The notes beneath the pieces were generated by a model, which was not told where the DNA came from, searched no databases, and was given only the letters and a program-made list of their open reading frames with translations. Shown here piece by piece: positions 17,844-26,706 of a DNA stretch of 64,000 nucleotides (position 1 is its first letter; every line of letters starts with the position of its first letter). Both the position numbers and the translations under genes were made by a program. The stretch covers positions 62,001 through 126,000 of the forward strand of contig CALOAD010000008.1 in assembly GCA_942491415.1 (NCBI GenBank), given 5' to 3'. The DNA is from CALOAD01 sp942491415 (GTDB lineage Bacteria > Cyanobacteriota > Vampirovibrionia > Gastranaerophilales > CALOAD01).

Positions 17844-19717
17844 ATGAAAACTTTAAAATTCGGCTTTACCATAATTATTTTACTCTTTTTACTTTGGCTT
17901 TGTGTTGATCATTTCAAGGGTTATAAAGTTTTAAAGGTAATAGACGGTGATACTGTTTATATTGACCTAAATCGAAATAATAAGGGTGAAACGGAAGAAA
18001 AAATCAGAATAAAGTCTATTGATACTTTTGAAACAAAGTATTCTTACCAATTATCAAAGCAATCAAGAAATTTTGGTATAACTAAAAACAAGCTTTAGGG
18101 CTTGGTTATTTAGGCAAGGAATTTGCAAAGAAAAAGCTTTTGAATAAAAGGGTTAAGGTTGTTTTTGACGCCAACAGGTCAAAAGGTGACTATGGCAGAA
18201 AGCTGGCTCATATTTATATTAACGGTAAAAACTATGAAAAACTAATATTAAAAGAAGGATTGGCTGTTGTTTATAAACGTGCTGATGATGCAAAAGAATA
18301 TTTAAAGTATGAAAACATAGAAAAAATAAAGCAAAATGCCCAAAAAGCCCGAGACTTAGACCTTGTAATACTGAATCTAAAAAACAATAAATACCATAAA
18401 CCTTATTGCAAATACGCCCATAATATTAGTAAGTTTGAACTGATTGAGAAAAAAGATTTGCCTAGGGATGCTAAACAAGCAGGATGTTGTAAGGATTTGA
18501 AAGAGCCAATTATTTCTATAAAAGCAAACTATAGAATAAATAATCCGCCTAAAGAATTAAAATATTCAAAAAAGAATGAAATTGATACCAGCATAAAGTT
18601 GTTATTTAATAGTCCTTTAGTTTATAACGAATCGCCATCAGAAAAAAGCAAAACTCCTGTTGGAAAAACAATAATTGAAGAATTAAATAAGTTAAATCAT
18701 CAAGATATTTATATTGCAACTTATGGTTTTGCTTATCAACCTGAAATTGTAAATTCCTTTAAATATGCAGAAATTAGGGGTTATTCTCTTTTTGGTGTCG
18801 CTGATGTTGATATTCATAACAGAAGTATTTATCGAGATACTCATTATGTTATGCAACAAATAGGCAAATGGCAGACTGATCATAAGGCCAATTTAGAGCA
18901 ACAAAAATATAGACCTAAATATAATGGAAGTATAATGCATAATAAATTTATAACCTTCGGCAAAAATAAAGTCTTAACAGGTTCTACAAATTTTAGCTCA
19001 TCAGGAACAGGTGGTTTAAATGCTAATTTATCAATTTTGATAACTTCTCCCGTAATAACCAAAGCTTTTATCCAAGAAGCAAAGCAAATGTATGAGAAAA
19101 AATTATTTCACGAATTTAAAACACCTTACTATATAAAAAACGTAGAATTAGATGATAAAAGCATTGTTTCAGTTTATTTTTGCCCAAATCCTTTAGTTAT
19201 TAATGAATTAGTTAAAAATATAGACAATGCAAAAAAATATGTTTATGTAGCAATGTTTTTTTTGACTCATAATAAAATCATTAATGCCCTTGAAATTGCT
19301 AATAATAGAGGAGTAGATGTTAAGGTGATAACTGATGCTTCAGCAGCTCAAGAAATTTTTTCAAAACATCACAAAATAAGAGCTAAAAATATTCCTGTAA
19401 AAGTCGAAAATTGGACAGGTAAAATGCATATGAAAACTATTATTATTGATGATGAACTTTTTACGGTTGGTTCAATGAATGCTACAAAAACTGCAGAAAC
19501 TAAGAATGATGAAAATATTGTTATCGTTAAAAACCCAAAATTAGCAAAAGAATTAAAAAATATTTTTAATCAATTATATATTTCTATTGACGATAAATGG
19601 TTAAAAGAAACACCATTAGCAGAGTCTTTTCAGTCCGGCAATTCTTGCAACGATGGTATTGATAATGACCACAATTGGAAATATGATAATCAAGATAATA
19701 GTTGCAAAGTGCATTAA
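17844..19717 (+). pseudogene. SNase-PLD nuclease, unit 2 (frameshifted)
   Basis: Same architecture as unit 1, but one A is missing from an A-run after ACT near 18082-18088: five As here against six in units 1 and 3. The first frame stops after 84 codons (TKNKL*) and the remainder is open from about 18090 in the shifted frame. The first HKD motif is also altered (HNKFITFG, Asp replaced by Gly), while the second is intact (HMKTIIID). The C-terminus has SCNDGIDNDHNWKYDNQDNSC, a degenerate MopE-like Ca-binding tail. It could be a pseudogene, a phase-variable OFF state or an assembly error. It overlaps PP-loop unit 2 by 4 bases. Confidence 0.8.
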
Positions 19718-20484
19718 TAAAAGTCTAAAAGATTTGGTATGAAATTTTGAGTCTTAGGATTTTTTTTATTATTAGCTTTTATTTTTTCTATATTTTCAGG
19801 TAAAATAAGCTCTCTTAAAAGCATATCCATATTCCAACCAATTTTATTTTTGCCATCATCAATTTCATAAGACATAGCCTTTTCGAACAATTCAGGATTA
19901 TTTTCTTTTAATCTTAACCAACTCATTTTAGTTTGATAAAAACAAAAATAACATCCGTTTCTATTGCTCCATTTATAATACTCAGGGAAATTAATACCAT
20001 TATCAATTAATATTTTTTCAATATCAGGCTTGTTTAATCCAGCTTCTATAAAAGGATACAGTTGATTAACAAAATCTTCTCCCCCGTCAGGCTTTGATCG
20101 ATGAGCCTCATCAGATCTAATTCCTATATATAAATTTAACTTTTTACAATTTTGATGAAAACGTTCTTTTTTAAATTTACTAAAAGGCTTTAATTTTAGC
20201 TCAATAGTACACCATCTTCTATGAGGAGCAGGTAGACACTTATAAATACTATATAAATGTTCAAAGCTTTTCTCAGGCTGAATATAAGTAATTTTTTTAT
20301 TTAGGTAAACTTCAATTTTATTCAAATAGTCATAAGTTTCAGGTAGGTCCACCCCCGTATCGCAAAAAACATATTCGATTTTTTCGTGGATGTCGGGCAT
20401 ATTTTCTTTTATATAAAACGCTAATGCTGTAGAGTCCTTACCTCCCGATAGACTTAGTATATGATATTCCTTTTCTTGTTCCAT
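19714..20484 (-). CDS. PP-loop ATP pyrophosphatase, PAPS-reductase/DndC-like, unit 2
   Basis: 256 residues. The N-terminal ~66 residues are identical to unit 3 apart from its extreme end and almost identical to unit 1, including SGGKDS and FCDTGVDLPETYDYLNKIE. The C-terminal two thirds diverge but keep RWCTIELK, GIRSDEAHR, YPFIEAGL and GCYFCFYQ, so the three candidate cluster cysteines persist. Its stop shares TTAA with the stop of the facing nuclease. Its partner nuclease is frameshifted, yet this gene is intact. Confidence 0.82.
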   Translation of the reverse strand: MEQEKEYHILSLSGGKDSTALAFYIKENMPDIHEKIEYVFCDTGVDLPETYDYLNKIEVYLNKKITYIQPEKSFEHLYSIYKCLPAPHRRWCTIELKLKPFSKFKKERFHQNCKKLNLYIGIRSDEAHRSKPDGGEDFVNQLYPFIEAGLNKPDIEKILIDNGINFPEYYKWSNRNGCYFCFYQTKMSWLRLKENNPELFEKAMSYEIDDGKNKIGWNMDMLLRELILPENIEKIKANNKKNPKTQNFIPNLLDFY

Positions 20485-20730
20485 GTAAAACCAACTCTCC
20501 CAACGACTTTGTGAATATAAACAACTGTTTACTTTTATCAGGATAGCATATTTTTTTGTTTTGTAAACCCCTATATTCAGAATCAGGTCTTTTTTGAGGT
20601 TAATAAATCTTTAGCGGCAGGAATTTTAATATAAGAATTTATTAAAAGAACGTATTGCTTTTTACCGTCTTCTTTTTCATAGACCCTAATTTTTGCAGAT
20701 AAATCACAACCTTTTTGATAATATAATTGT
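20485..20730. repeat. Inter-unit spacer 2/3 (divergent promoter region)
   Basis: 246 bases, almost identical to 17597-17843 and 23418-23663. It holds the PP-loop promoter (minus), the -10-like box before the next nuclease (plus) and the AbrB-like remnant, here shut by a shorter T-run (TCTTTTTTGAGG). Confidence 0.85.
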
Positions 20731-22644
20731 ATGAAAACTTTAAAATTCGGCTTTACCATAATTATTTTACTCTTTTTACTTTGGCTTTGTGTTGATCATT
20801 TCAAGGGTTATAAAGTTTTAAAGGTAATAGACGGTGATACTATCTATGTCGATTTAAATCGTAATAATAAGGCTGAAACGGAAGAAAAAATCAGAATAAA
20901 GTCTATTGATACTTTTGAAACAAAGTATTCTTACCAATTATCAAAGCAATCAAGAAATTTTGGTATAACTAAAAAACAAGCTTTAGGGCTTGGTTATTTA
21001 GGCAAGGAATTTGCAAAGAAAAAGCTTTTGAATAAAAGGGTTAAGGTTGTTTTTGACGCCAACAGGTCAAAAGGTGACTATGGCAGAAAGCTGGCTCATA
21101 TTTATATTAACGGTAAAAACTATGAAAAACTAATATTAAAAGAAGGATTGGCTGTTGTTTATAAACGTGCTGATGATGCAAAAGAATATTTAAAGTATGA
21201 AAACATAGAAAAAATAAAGCAAAATGCCCAAAAAGCCCGAGACTTAGACCTTGTAATACTGAATCTAAAAAACAATAAATACCATAAACCTTATTGCAAA
21301 TACGCCCATAATATTAGTAAGTTTGAACTGATTGAGAAGAAGAATCTGCCTCAAAATGCCAAACAAGCCGGGTGTTGCAAGGGATTAAAAGATTTTAAAA
21401 AGAATACTTTTAATTATAAAGATAATTCATTAGAAGTTTATTTTTTTGATCCTAATATTAACTATTTTAATCAGGCAAACGAGGGAAAATATGCTCTCAT
21501 TAAAGCTATTAATGATTCAAAGAATAAATTGTATTTTGCAATTTATGGAATTTCAAACTATGACATTATGAATGCTCTTATAGCTAAATATGAGAATGGT
21601 ATTGATGTTCAATGGGTTACTGATATAAATAAATATGGAAAGAATAATTACTCTAAGACACATTTATTGCAGAAAAAAATCCATAATTTTAATATTGATA
21701 AAATTGCTGAACAATTTAAAGCCAACCGAAATCAAAAATTTGAATATTATATTGACGGAAAGAAGTACACAAGAGAGTTTACTGATAGTCAAATTAAATA
21801 TTTTACAGATCAATTAATGCATAATAAATTTTTCATTTTTGACAATGATTTAATTTCAACAGGCTCAGTTAATATGAGCGTATCGGGAATTGAAGGACAA
21901 AATGCAAATGATTTATTGATAATTAATTCACCTAAAATTAATCAAATTTACACTCAAGAATTTCAGCAGATGAAATCAGGTTTATTTCATAAACAAAAGA
22001 AAAAGATTAAGAACAAAAAACACTTAAAACTTGATAATGGCTTTAATATTTCTGTGTATTTTGCTCCTTATGATAATGATTTTATGCTTGATGTTATTCA
22101 AATAATCAATGAAGCAAAAGATTTTATTTATATACCAATGTTTTTCTTTACGGATAAAAAAATCCCCCAAACTCTTATAAATGCTAAAGAAAGAGGCGTT
22201 GATGTTAGGGTTATACTTGATGCTACTTCAGCAGCAAGAAAATACTCAAAACACGAAATTTTAAGGGAAGCAGGAATAAAAGTTAAGGTTGAAAACTGGG
22301 CAGGTAAAATGCATATGAAAGCATTAATTACAGAATGTTACGTGGTTACAGGCAGTTTAAACTGGACGAATAGAGCTCAGTTTTTTAACGACGAAAATTC
22401 TTTGATAATTAAAAATAAAAAATTATCTAGCATTTATAAAGAATTTTTCTTAAGTCTTTATGAGTCAATTCCCAATAAATGGTTAACTTTAAATCCAAGA
22501 GCTGAAAGCTGGGATAGTAAAGGCTCTTGTAAAGATGGTATTGATAATGACCACGATGGATATACAGATTTAAAAGATTTTGATTGTAGCAAAAAATCCC
22601 CTCAGGGTGTTGATTTTGAAGATTATTATCATAAACAAAATTAA
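20731..22644 (+). CDS. Membrane-anchored SNase-PLD nuclease, unit 3
   Basis: 637 residues with the unit-1 order: TM anchor, SNase domain, Cys/His segment and two PLD repeats. It shares the SNase variant with unit 2 (DANRSKGDYGRKL) rather than that of units 1 and 4. HKD1 is intact (HNKFFIFD); HKD2 reads HMKALITE, with Glu in place of Asp. The C-terminal tail SCKDGIDNDHDGYTDLKDFDC has the spacing of MopE/thrombospondin-3-like Ca-binding motifs, which fits an extracytoplasmic location. It overlaps the facing PP-loop gene by 4 bases (TTAA). Confidence 0.85.
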   Translation: MKTLKFGFTIIILLFLLWLCVDHFKGYKVLKVIDGDTIYVDLNRNNKAETEEKIRIKSIDTFETKYSYQLSKQSRNFGITKKQALGLGYLGKEFAKKKLLNKRVKVVFDANRSKGDYGRKLAHIYINGKNYEKLILKEGLAVVYKRADDAKEYLKYENIEKIKQNAQKARDLDLVILNLKNNKYHKPYCKYAHNISKFELIEKKNLPQNAKQAGCCKGLKDFKKNTFNYKDNSLEVYFFDPNINYFNQANEGKYALIKAINDSKNKLYFAIYGISNYDIMNALIAKYENGIDVQWVTDINKYGKNNYSKTHLLQKKIHNFNIDKIAEQFKANRNQKFEYYIDGKKYTREFTDSQIKYFTDQLMHNKFFIFDNDLISTGSVNMSVSGIEGQNANDLLIINSPKINQIYTQEFQQMKSGLFHKQKKKIKNKKHLKLDNGFNISVYFAPYDNDFMLDVIQIINEAKDFIYIPMFFFTDKKIPQTLINAKERGVDVRVILDATSAARKYSKHEILREAGIKVKVENWAGKMHMKALITECYVVTGSLNWTNRAQFFNDENSLIIKNKKLSSIYKEFFLSLYESIPNKWLTLNPRAESWDSKGSCKDGIDNDHDGYTDLKDFDCSKKSPQGVDFEDYYHKQN

Positions 22645-23417
22645 GCTAGTAATTCATTTAAATTCTGTTGAGCAGCTTTCTTTTTTGCTCTTTGTTCTTC
22701 AAGTTTTTTATACTTTTCTTTATAAAATTTGATATTTTGAGGTTTGCATAAATCTTTTAATCTTATTTCTTGTAGCCATCCAAGTTCTTTTTTTTCAAAA
22801 TTCATTGCTTTTTTATAAAGATTCGGGTGATTTTCATAGAGCTTTATCCAATCAAGCGGATTTTGAAAAAAGCAAAAATAACAACTGGAACGTTCTTTCC
22901 ATTTATAATAATCAGGCAATAATATTCCTGAATTCATTAAAATATTAACAATATCATTTTTATTTAATCCATTTTCTACAAACGGATAAATCCTAAAAAG
23001 ATTTTCAGGATCATCGTAAATCCGCTTTGCACGTTGAGGTTCATCCGCTCTAAATCCAATATAATTATAAACTTTGGAATTATTTTCCAGCTTAGATTTT
23101 ATGTATTTTAAAAAAGGTAAAGTCTTTAATTCACTTGTGCACCAACGATTAGCTATGGATGGTAAAAATCCATTTGAAGATTCAACTAAATGTTCAAAAC
23201 TTTTCTCTGGATGTATTCTTGTTATTTTTTTATCTAGAAAAATTTCTATCTTATTCAAATAATCATAAGTTTCAGGCAAATCTACACCGGTATCGCAAAA
23301 AACATATTCGATTTTTTCGTGGATGTCGGGCATATTTTCTTTTATATAAAACGCTAATGCTGTAGAGTCCTTACCTCCCGATAGACTTAGTATATGATAT
23401 TCCTTTTCTTGTTCCAT
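22641..23417 (-). CDS. PP-loop ATP pyrophosphatase, PAPS-reductase/DndC-like, unit 3
   Basis: 258 residues. The conserved N-terminus through about residue 57 is followed by a distinct C-terminal half with RWCTSELK, GFRADEPQR, YPFVENGL and SCYFCFFQ. The lysine-rich tail (LEEQRAKKKAAQQNL) is unique to this copy. The three-cysteine set is kept. The promoter lies in the 23418-23663 spacer. Confidence 0.82.
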   Translation of the reverse strand: MEQEKEYHILSLSGGKDSTALAFYIKENMPDIHEKIEYVFCDTGVDLPETYDYLNKIEIFLDKKITRIHPEKSFEHLVESSNGFLPSIANRWCTSELKTLPFLKYIKSKLENNSKVYNYIGFRADEPQRAKRIYDDPENLFRIYPFVENGLNKNDIVNILMNSGILLPDYYKWKERSSCYFCFFQNPLDWIKLYENHPNLYKKAMNFEKKELGWLQEIRLKDLCKPQNIKFYKEKYKKLEEQRAKKKAAQQNLNELLA

Positions 23418-23663
23418 GTAAAACCAACTCTCCCAACGACCTTGTGAATATAAACAACTGTTTACTTTTATCAGGATAGCATATTTTTTTGTTTTGTAAA
23501 CCCCTATATTCAGAATCAGGTCTTTTTTGAGGTTAATAAATCTTTAGCGGCAGGAATTTTAATATAAGAATTTATTAAAAGAACGTATTGCTTTTTACCG
23601 TCTTCTTTTTCATAGACCCTAATTTTTGCAGATAAATCACAACCTTTTTGATAATATAATTGT
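23418..23663. repeat. Inter-unit spacer 3/4 (divergent promoter region)
   Basis: 246 bases, essentially the same as spacer 2/3, with PP-loop promoter boxes at 23473-23500 and the nuclease -10-like box just before 23664. Confidence 0.85.
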
Positions 23664-25544
23664 ATGAAAACTTTAAAATTCGGCTTTACCATAATTATTT
23701 TACTCTTTTTACTTTGGCTTTGTGTTGACCATTTCAGGGGTTATAAAGTTTTAAAGGTAATAGATGGCGATACTGTTTACGTTGATTTAAACAGGAATAA
23801 TAAGGCTGAAAAAGAAGAAAAAATCAGGATAAAATCTATTGATACTTTTGAAACAAAGTATTCTTACCAATTATCTAAACAATCAAAGGTTTTTGGTATA
23901 ACCCAAAAACAAGCTCTCGGGCTTGGTTATTTAGGTAAGGAATTTGCCAAGAAAAAGCTTTTGAATAAAAGGGTTAAAGTGCAAATAGATGGTAAAGGGG
24001 ATTTTAACAGAAAACTTGCCCATATTTATATTAACGGTCAAAACTATGAAAAGCTAATATTAAAAGAAGGGCTAGCGAGCGTATATAAGAGAGCTGATGA
24101 TGCAGAAAAATACCTGCAATATGAGAATACAAATAAAATAAAGCAAAATGCCCAAAAAGCCAAAGACTTAGACCTTGTAATACTGAATCTAAAAAACAAT
24201 AAATACCATAAACCTTATTGCAAATACGCCCGTAATATCAGCAGGTTTGAACTGGTAGAGAAAAAGCATCTGCTCCAAGCAGATGCAAAACAAGCAGGGT
24301 GTTGCAAGAAAAAAAACTTTATAAATCATAAAGAACAGAGAAAATATTTACAATCAAACAATATTACAAATCCTGTTTTTGAAAAAGCGGTTCCTGATAT
24401 ACAAACAAAAAATATTGAATTGTATTTTATTGATCCTACAAAATATAAAAAACCTGTAAATTATTGTCGTACTGCTGCTGTTCAAGCTTTGATTAGAGAG
24501 ATTGATAAGGCTAAAAATACTATAGATTTTTCAGTATTTGGTTTTTCTAATCAACCAGAATTGATTAAATCAATAAAAAAAGCTTCTTTGCGAGGAGTAA
24601 AAGTGAGATGGGTTACAGATGTTACTCCTTGGAATTTTAATTTTTATTCGGGAACAAAAGAAGCAATGAAGAAAATTCCTAATTATAAAACTGATTTTAA
24701 TACAGATAAAAAATTGCTTGAAAAGTTTCGAAAAAAAGGAATGAAAAGTTATAACGGGACTTTAATTCATAATAAATTTTTTATAATTGATAATAAGTTA
24801 GTTTGGACTGGTTCTACAAATATTAGTTCTTCTGGGACGGGAGGTTATAATGCCAATGTTTCAGCTCTTATTCGCTCTAAAAAAATAGCTAATATTTATA
24901 CAAAAGAGTTTAATCAAATGTTTATCGAAGAAAAATTTCATAGAGATAAGCAAAAGATCTTTACTAAAAATTTGATTTTAAAGGATGGTTCTATTATTTC
25001 TATTTATTTTTCTCCTAATCCTTCAATTATTGATGAAGGTATAACTCCTGTTATAAGTAGTTCTAACTCTTTTATTTATATGCCAATGTTTTATCTTACA
25101 AATGAAAAAATCTTCGAAGCTTTAATTGGAGCTAAAAAAAGAAATGTAGATGTGAAAATTATAGTTGATGCTCATTATGCTAAAAGCCAACATTCAAAAG
25201 TTAAAAAGCTTAGAGATGCGGGAATAAAATTGAAAGTAGAAAATTGGGGCGGTAAAATGCATATGAAATCTATGATAACGGACAATGACTATATAGTAAT
25301 AGGCTCCACCAATTTTACAAAAACAGGAATAACACAAAATGATGAAAATATGTTAATTATCAAAAACTCAAAATTAAATCAAAAGTTTAAATCTGAATTT
25401 TTAAAATATTGGAAAAGTATTCCTGATAAATGGCTATATAATAGTCCTTTGCCAGAAGGCAAAGACAGTATAAATTCTTGTAGCGATGGTATAGATAATG
25501 ACCACGATGGTTATTACGATAAAAAAGATTTTGATTGTTCTTAA
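23664..25544 (+). CDS. Membrane-anchored SNase-PLD nuclease, unit 4
   Basis: 626 residues. TM anchor, SNase domain of the unit-1 type (DGKGDFNRKL), Cys/His segment (YHKPYCKYA...GCC) and a PLD pair with both HKD motifs intact (HNKFFIID, HMKSMITD). The C-terminal tail SCSDGIDNDHDGYYDKKDFDC is the cleanest Ca-binding-like tail of the array, ending at the stop codon. The PLD half differs clearly from units 1-3 while keeping the GSTN-type motifs. It overlaps PP-loop unit 4 by 4 bases. Confidence 0.86.
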   Translation: MKTLKFGFTIIILLFLLWLCVDHFRGYKVLKVIDGDTVYVDLNRNNKAEKEEKIRIKSIDTFETKYSYQLSKQSKVFGITQKQALGLGYLGKEFAKKKLLNKRVKVQIDGKGDFNRKLAHIYINGQNYEKLILKEGLASVYKRADDAEKYLQYENTNKIKQNAQKAKDLDLVILNLKNNKYHKPYCKYARNISRFELVEKKHLLQADAKQAGCCKKKNFINHKEQRKYLQSNNITNPVFEKAVPDIQTKNIELYFIDPTKYKKPVNYCRTAAVQALIREIDKAKNTIDFSVFGFSNQPELIKSIKKASLRGVKVRWVTDVTPWNFNFYSGTKEAMKKIPNYKTDFNTDKKLLEKFRKKGMKSYNGTLIHNKFFIIDNKLVWTGSTNISSSGTGGYNANVSALIRSKKIANIYTKEFNQMFIEEKFHRDKQKIFTKNLILKDGSIISIYFSPNPSIIDEGITPVISSSNSFIYMPMFYLTNEKIFEALIGAKKRNVDVKIIVDAHYAKSQHSKVKKLRDAGIKLKVENWGGKMHMKSMITDNDYIVIGSTNFTKTGITQNDENMLIIKNSKLNQKFKSEFLKYWKSIPDKWLYNSPLPEGKDSINSCSDGIDNDHDGYYDKKDFDCS

Positions 25545-26395
25545 GCAAAAGATCCAATTAAAAATTTAGTTGGTAATTTTATGATTTTCTTTTTATTTAA
25601 TTCATATTTTTCTTTAATTGCTTTTATATTCTGAGGTTTAATAAGCTCCCTTAATGAAAAACCCTCTGCCCAGGTATAATTTTCCTTGCAGCAATTTTCT
25701 TCGTAGTACATAGCTTTTTCATAAAGATCAGGATGGTTTTCAAATAGTTTAATCCATTCAATTTTCTTTTGATAAAAACAAAAATAGCAACCGGTTCGAC
25801 TTCTCCATTTATAATAATCAGGATAATTTATACCATTTTTAATTAAAATTTTCTCAACATCTGCTAAATCTACACCATTATCAACAAAAGGATATTGAGC
25901 CTTGATAAATTGTTTTTCCAATTCTGTTTTAGAGGAAAATCCTCTATCAGCTTCATCTGCCCTAATTCCAATATACAAATTTATAATACCTTCGCCTTCT
26001 TTTTCAAGTTTTTCTTTAATAAAATTCTGAGAAGTTTTGATTTTAAACTCATATGTACACCAACGTTGCTTTGCAGATGGTATCATTTTGTATTGTTCAT
26101 ATCTTTCATCAAAACTTTTAGGGGGTAAAAGCCGTAAAACAGGCTTATTCAAAAAAACTTCTATTTTATTGAGATAATCATAAGTTTCAGGTATTTCTAA
26201 GCCGGTATCATAGAATACATATTCTATCTGTTCGTGGATATTGGGCATATTTTCTTTTATGTAAAAAGCCAATGCTGTAGAGTCCTTACCTCCTGATAGG
26301 CTTAGTATGTGATATTCTTTGGGTTTATAATCGCCCCTTTGGGGCTCCTTGCCTCCTGATGGGCTTAGTATATGATATTCCTTTTCTTGTTCCAT
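25541..26395 (-). CDS. PP-loop ATP pyrophosphatase, PAPS-reductase/DndC-like, unit 4 (duplicated P-loop)
   Basis: 284 residues. The N-terminus contains two tandem copies of the P-loop segment. The first is broken (KEYHILSPSGGKEPQRG) and the second intact (KEYHILSLSGGKDS). No Met, Val or Leu start is suitably placed between them, so the extended form is probably translated. The Cys of FCDTG is replaced (FYDTGLEIP), while RWCTYEF and GCYFCFYQ persist. It is the most divergent copy and sits at the right end of the array, followed by a truncated spacer. Confidence 0.8.
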   Translation of the reverse strand: MEQEKEYHILSPSGGKEPQRGDYKPKEYHILSLSGGKDSTALAFYIKENMPNIHEQIEYVFYDTGLEIPETYDYLNKIEVFLNKPVLRLLPPKSFDERYEQYKMIPSAKQRWCTYEFKIKTSQNFIKEKLEKEGEGIINLYIGIRADEADRGFSSKTELEKQFIKAQYPFVDNGVDLADVEKILIKNGINYPDYYKWRSRTGCYFCFYQKKIEWIKLFENHPDLYEKAMYYEENCCKENYTWAEGFSLRELIKPQNIKAIKEKYELNKKKIIKLPTKFLIGSFA

Positions 26396-26673
26396 GTAAA
26401 ACCAACTTTCCCAATGATTTTATAAATATAAACAACTGTTTACTTTTATCAGGATAGCATATTTTTTTGTTTTGTAAACCCTTTTAGACTTTTAATCTTA
26501 CATATTTAATAAAAAACAGGTTTAATCTGCTATCGGGTAGTCTTGTTGTTTAGATATAAAATCACTCTGATAATCGCAAGGTTTATTCCCTAGCGCAATG
26601 AAAAGATCTCTAAAAATTGGTTATATAAAATTAGTGATTATTCATTCTTATTAACCGTCTGTTTTTCAGCTGT
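26396..26673. other. Intergenic end of the array
   Basis: Bases 26396-26481 are the retained spacer fragment with the PP-loop promoter (26451-26478). From 26482 to 26673 I see no gene, only AT-rich sequence without convincing structure. Confidence 0.6.
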
Positions 26674-26706
26674 AGATCGGATTTTAATATCCGATCTTAT
26701 TTTTTT
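26674..26706 (+). terminator. Strong hairpin at the array boundary
   Basis: Perfect 9-bp stem AGATCGGAT/ATCCGATCT (26674-26682 and 26689-26697), followed on the + strand by TATTTTTTT. It would stop rightward read-through before the TPR gene, whose stop codon is adjacent. Confidence 0.65.

Larger units (their letters stand above)
15021..26481. repeat. Four-unit tandem array of nuclease / PP-loop modules
   Basis: Units begin at nuclease starts 15052, 17844, 20731 and 23664 (spacing 2792, 2887 and 2933). Each unit carries a + nuclease and a convergent - PP-loop gene. The spacers between units (247, 246 and 246 bases), the first ~200 codons of each nuclease and the first ~75 codons of each PP-loop gene are nearly identical, while the converging 3' halves differ strongly. 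Sequence shared with the spacers starts at 15021 on the left and stops at 26481 on the right, so the array is bounded by partial spacers. No transposase or integrase is present. Confidence 0.9.

Noticed and set aside
15052..26395. Dnd or BREX defence island
   Set aside because: The PP-loop proteins resemble DndC-like enzymes, but no DndA/B/D/E, SspB/C, BrxL or PglX homologue is present, and the nucleases carry a signal anchor. A named system cannot be claimed.
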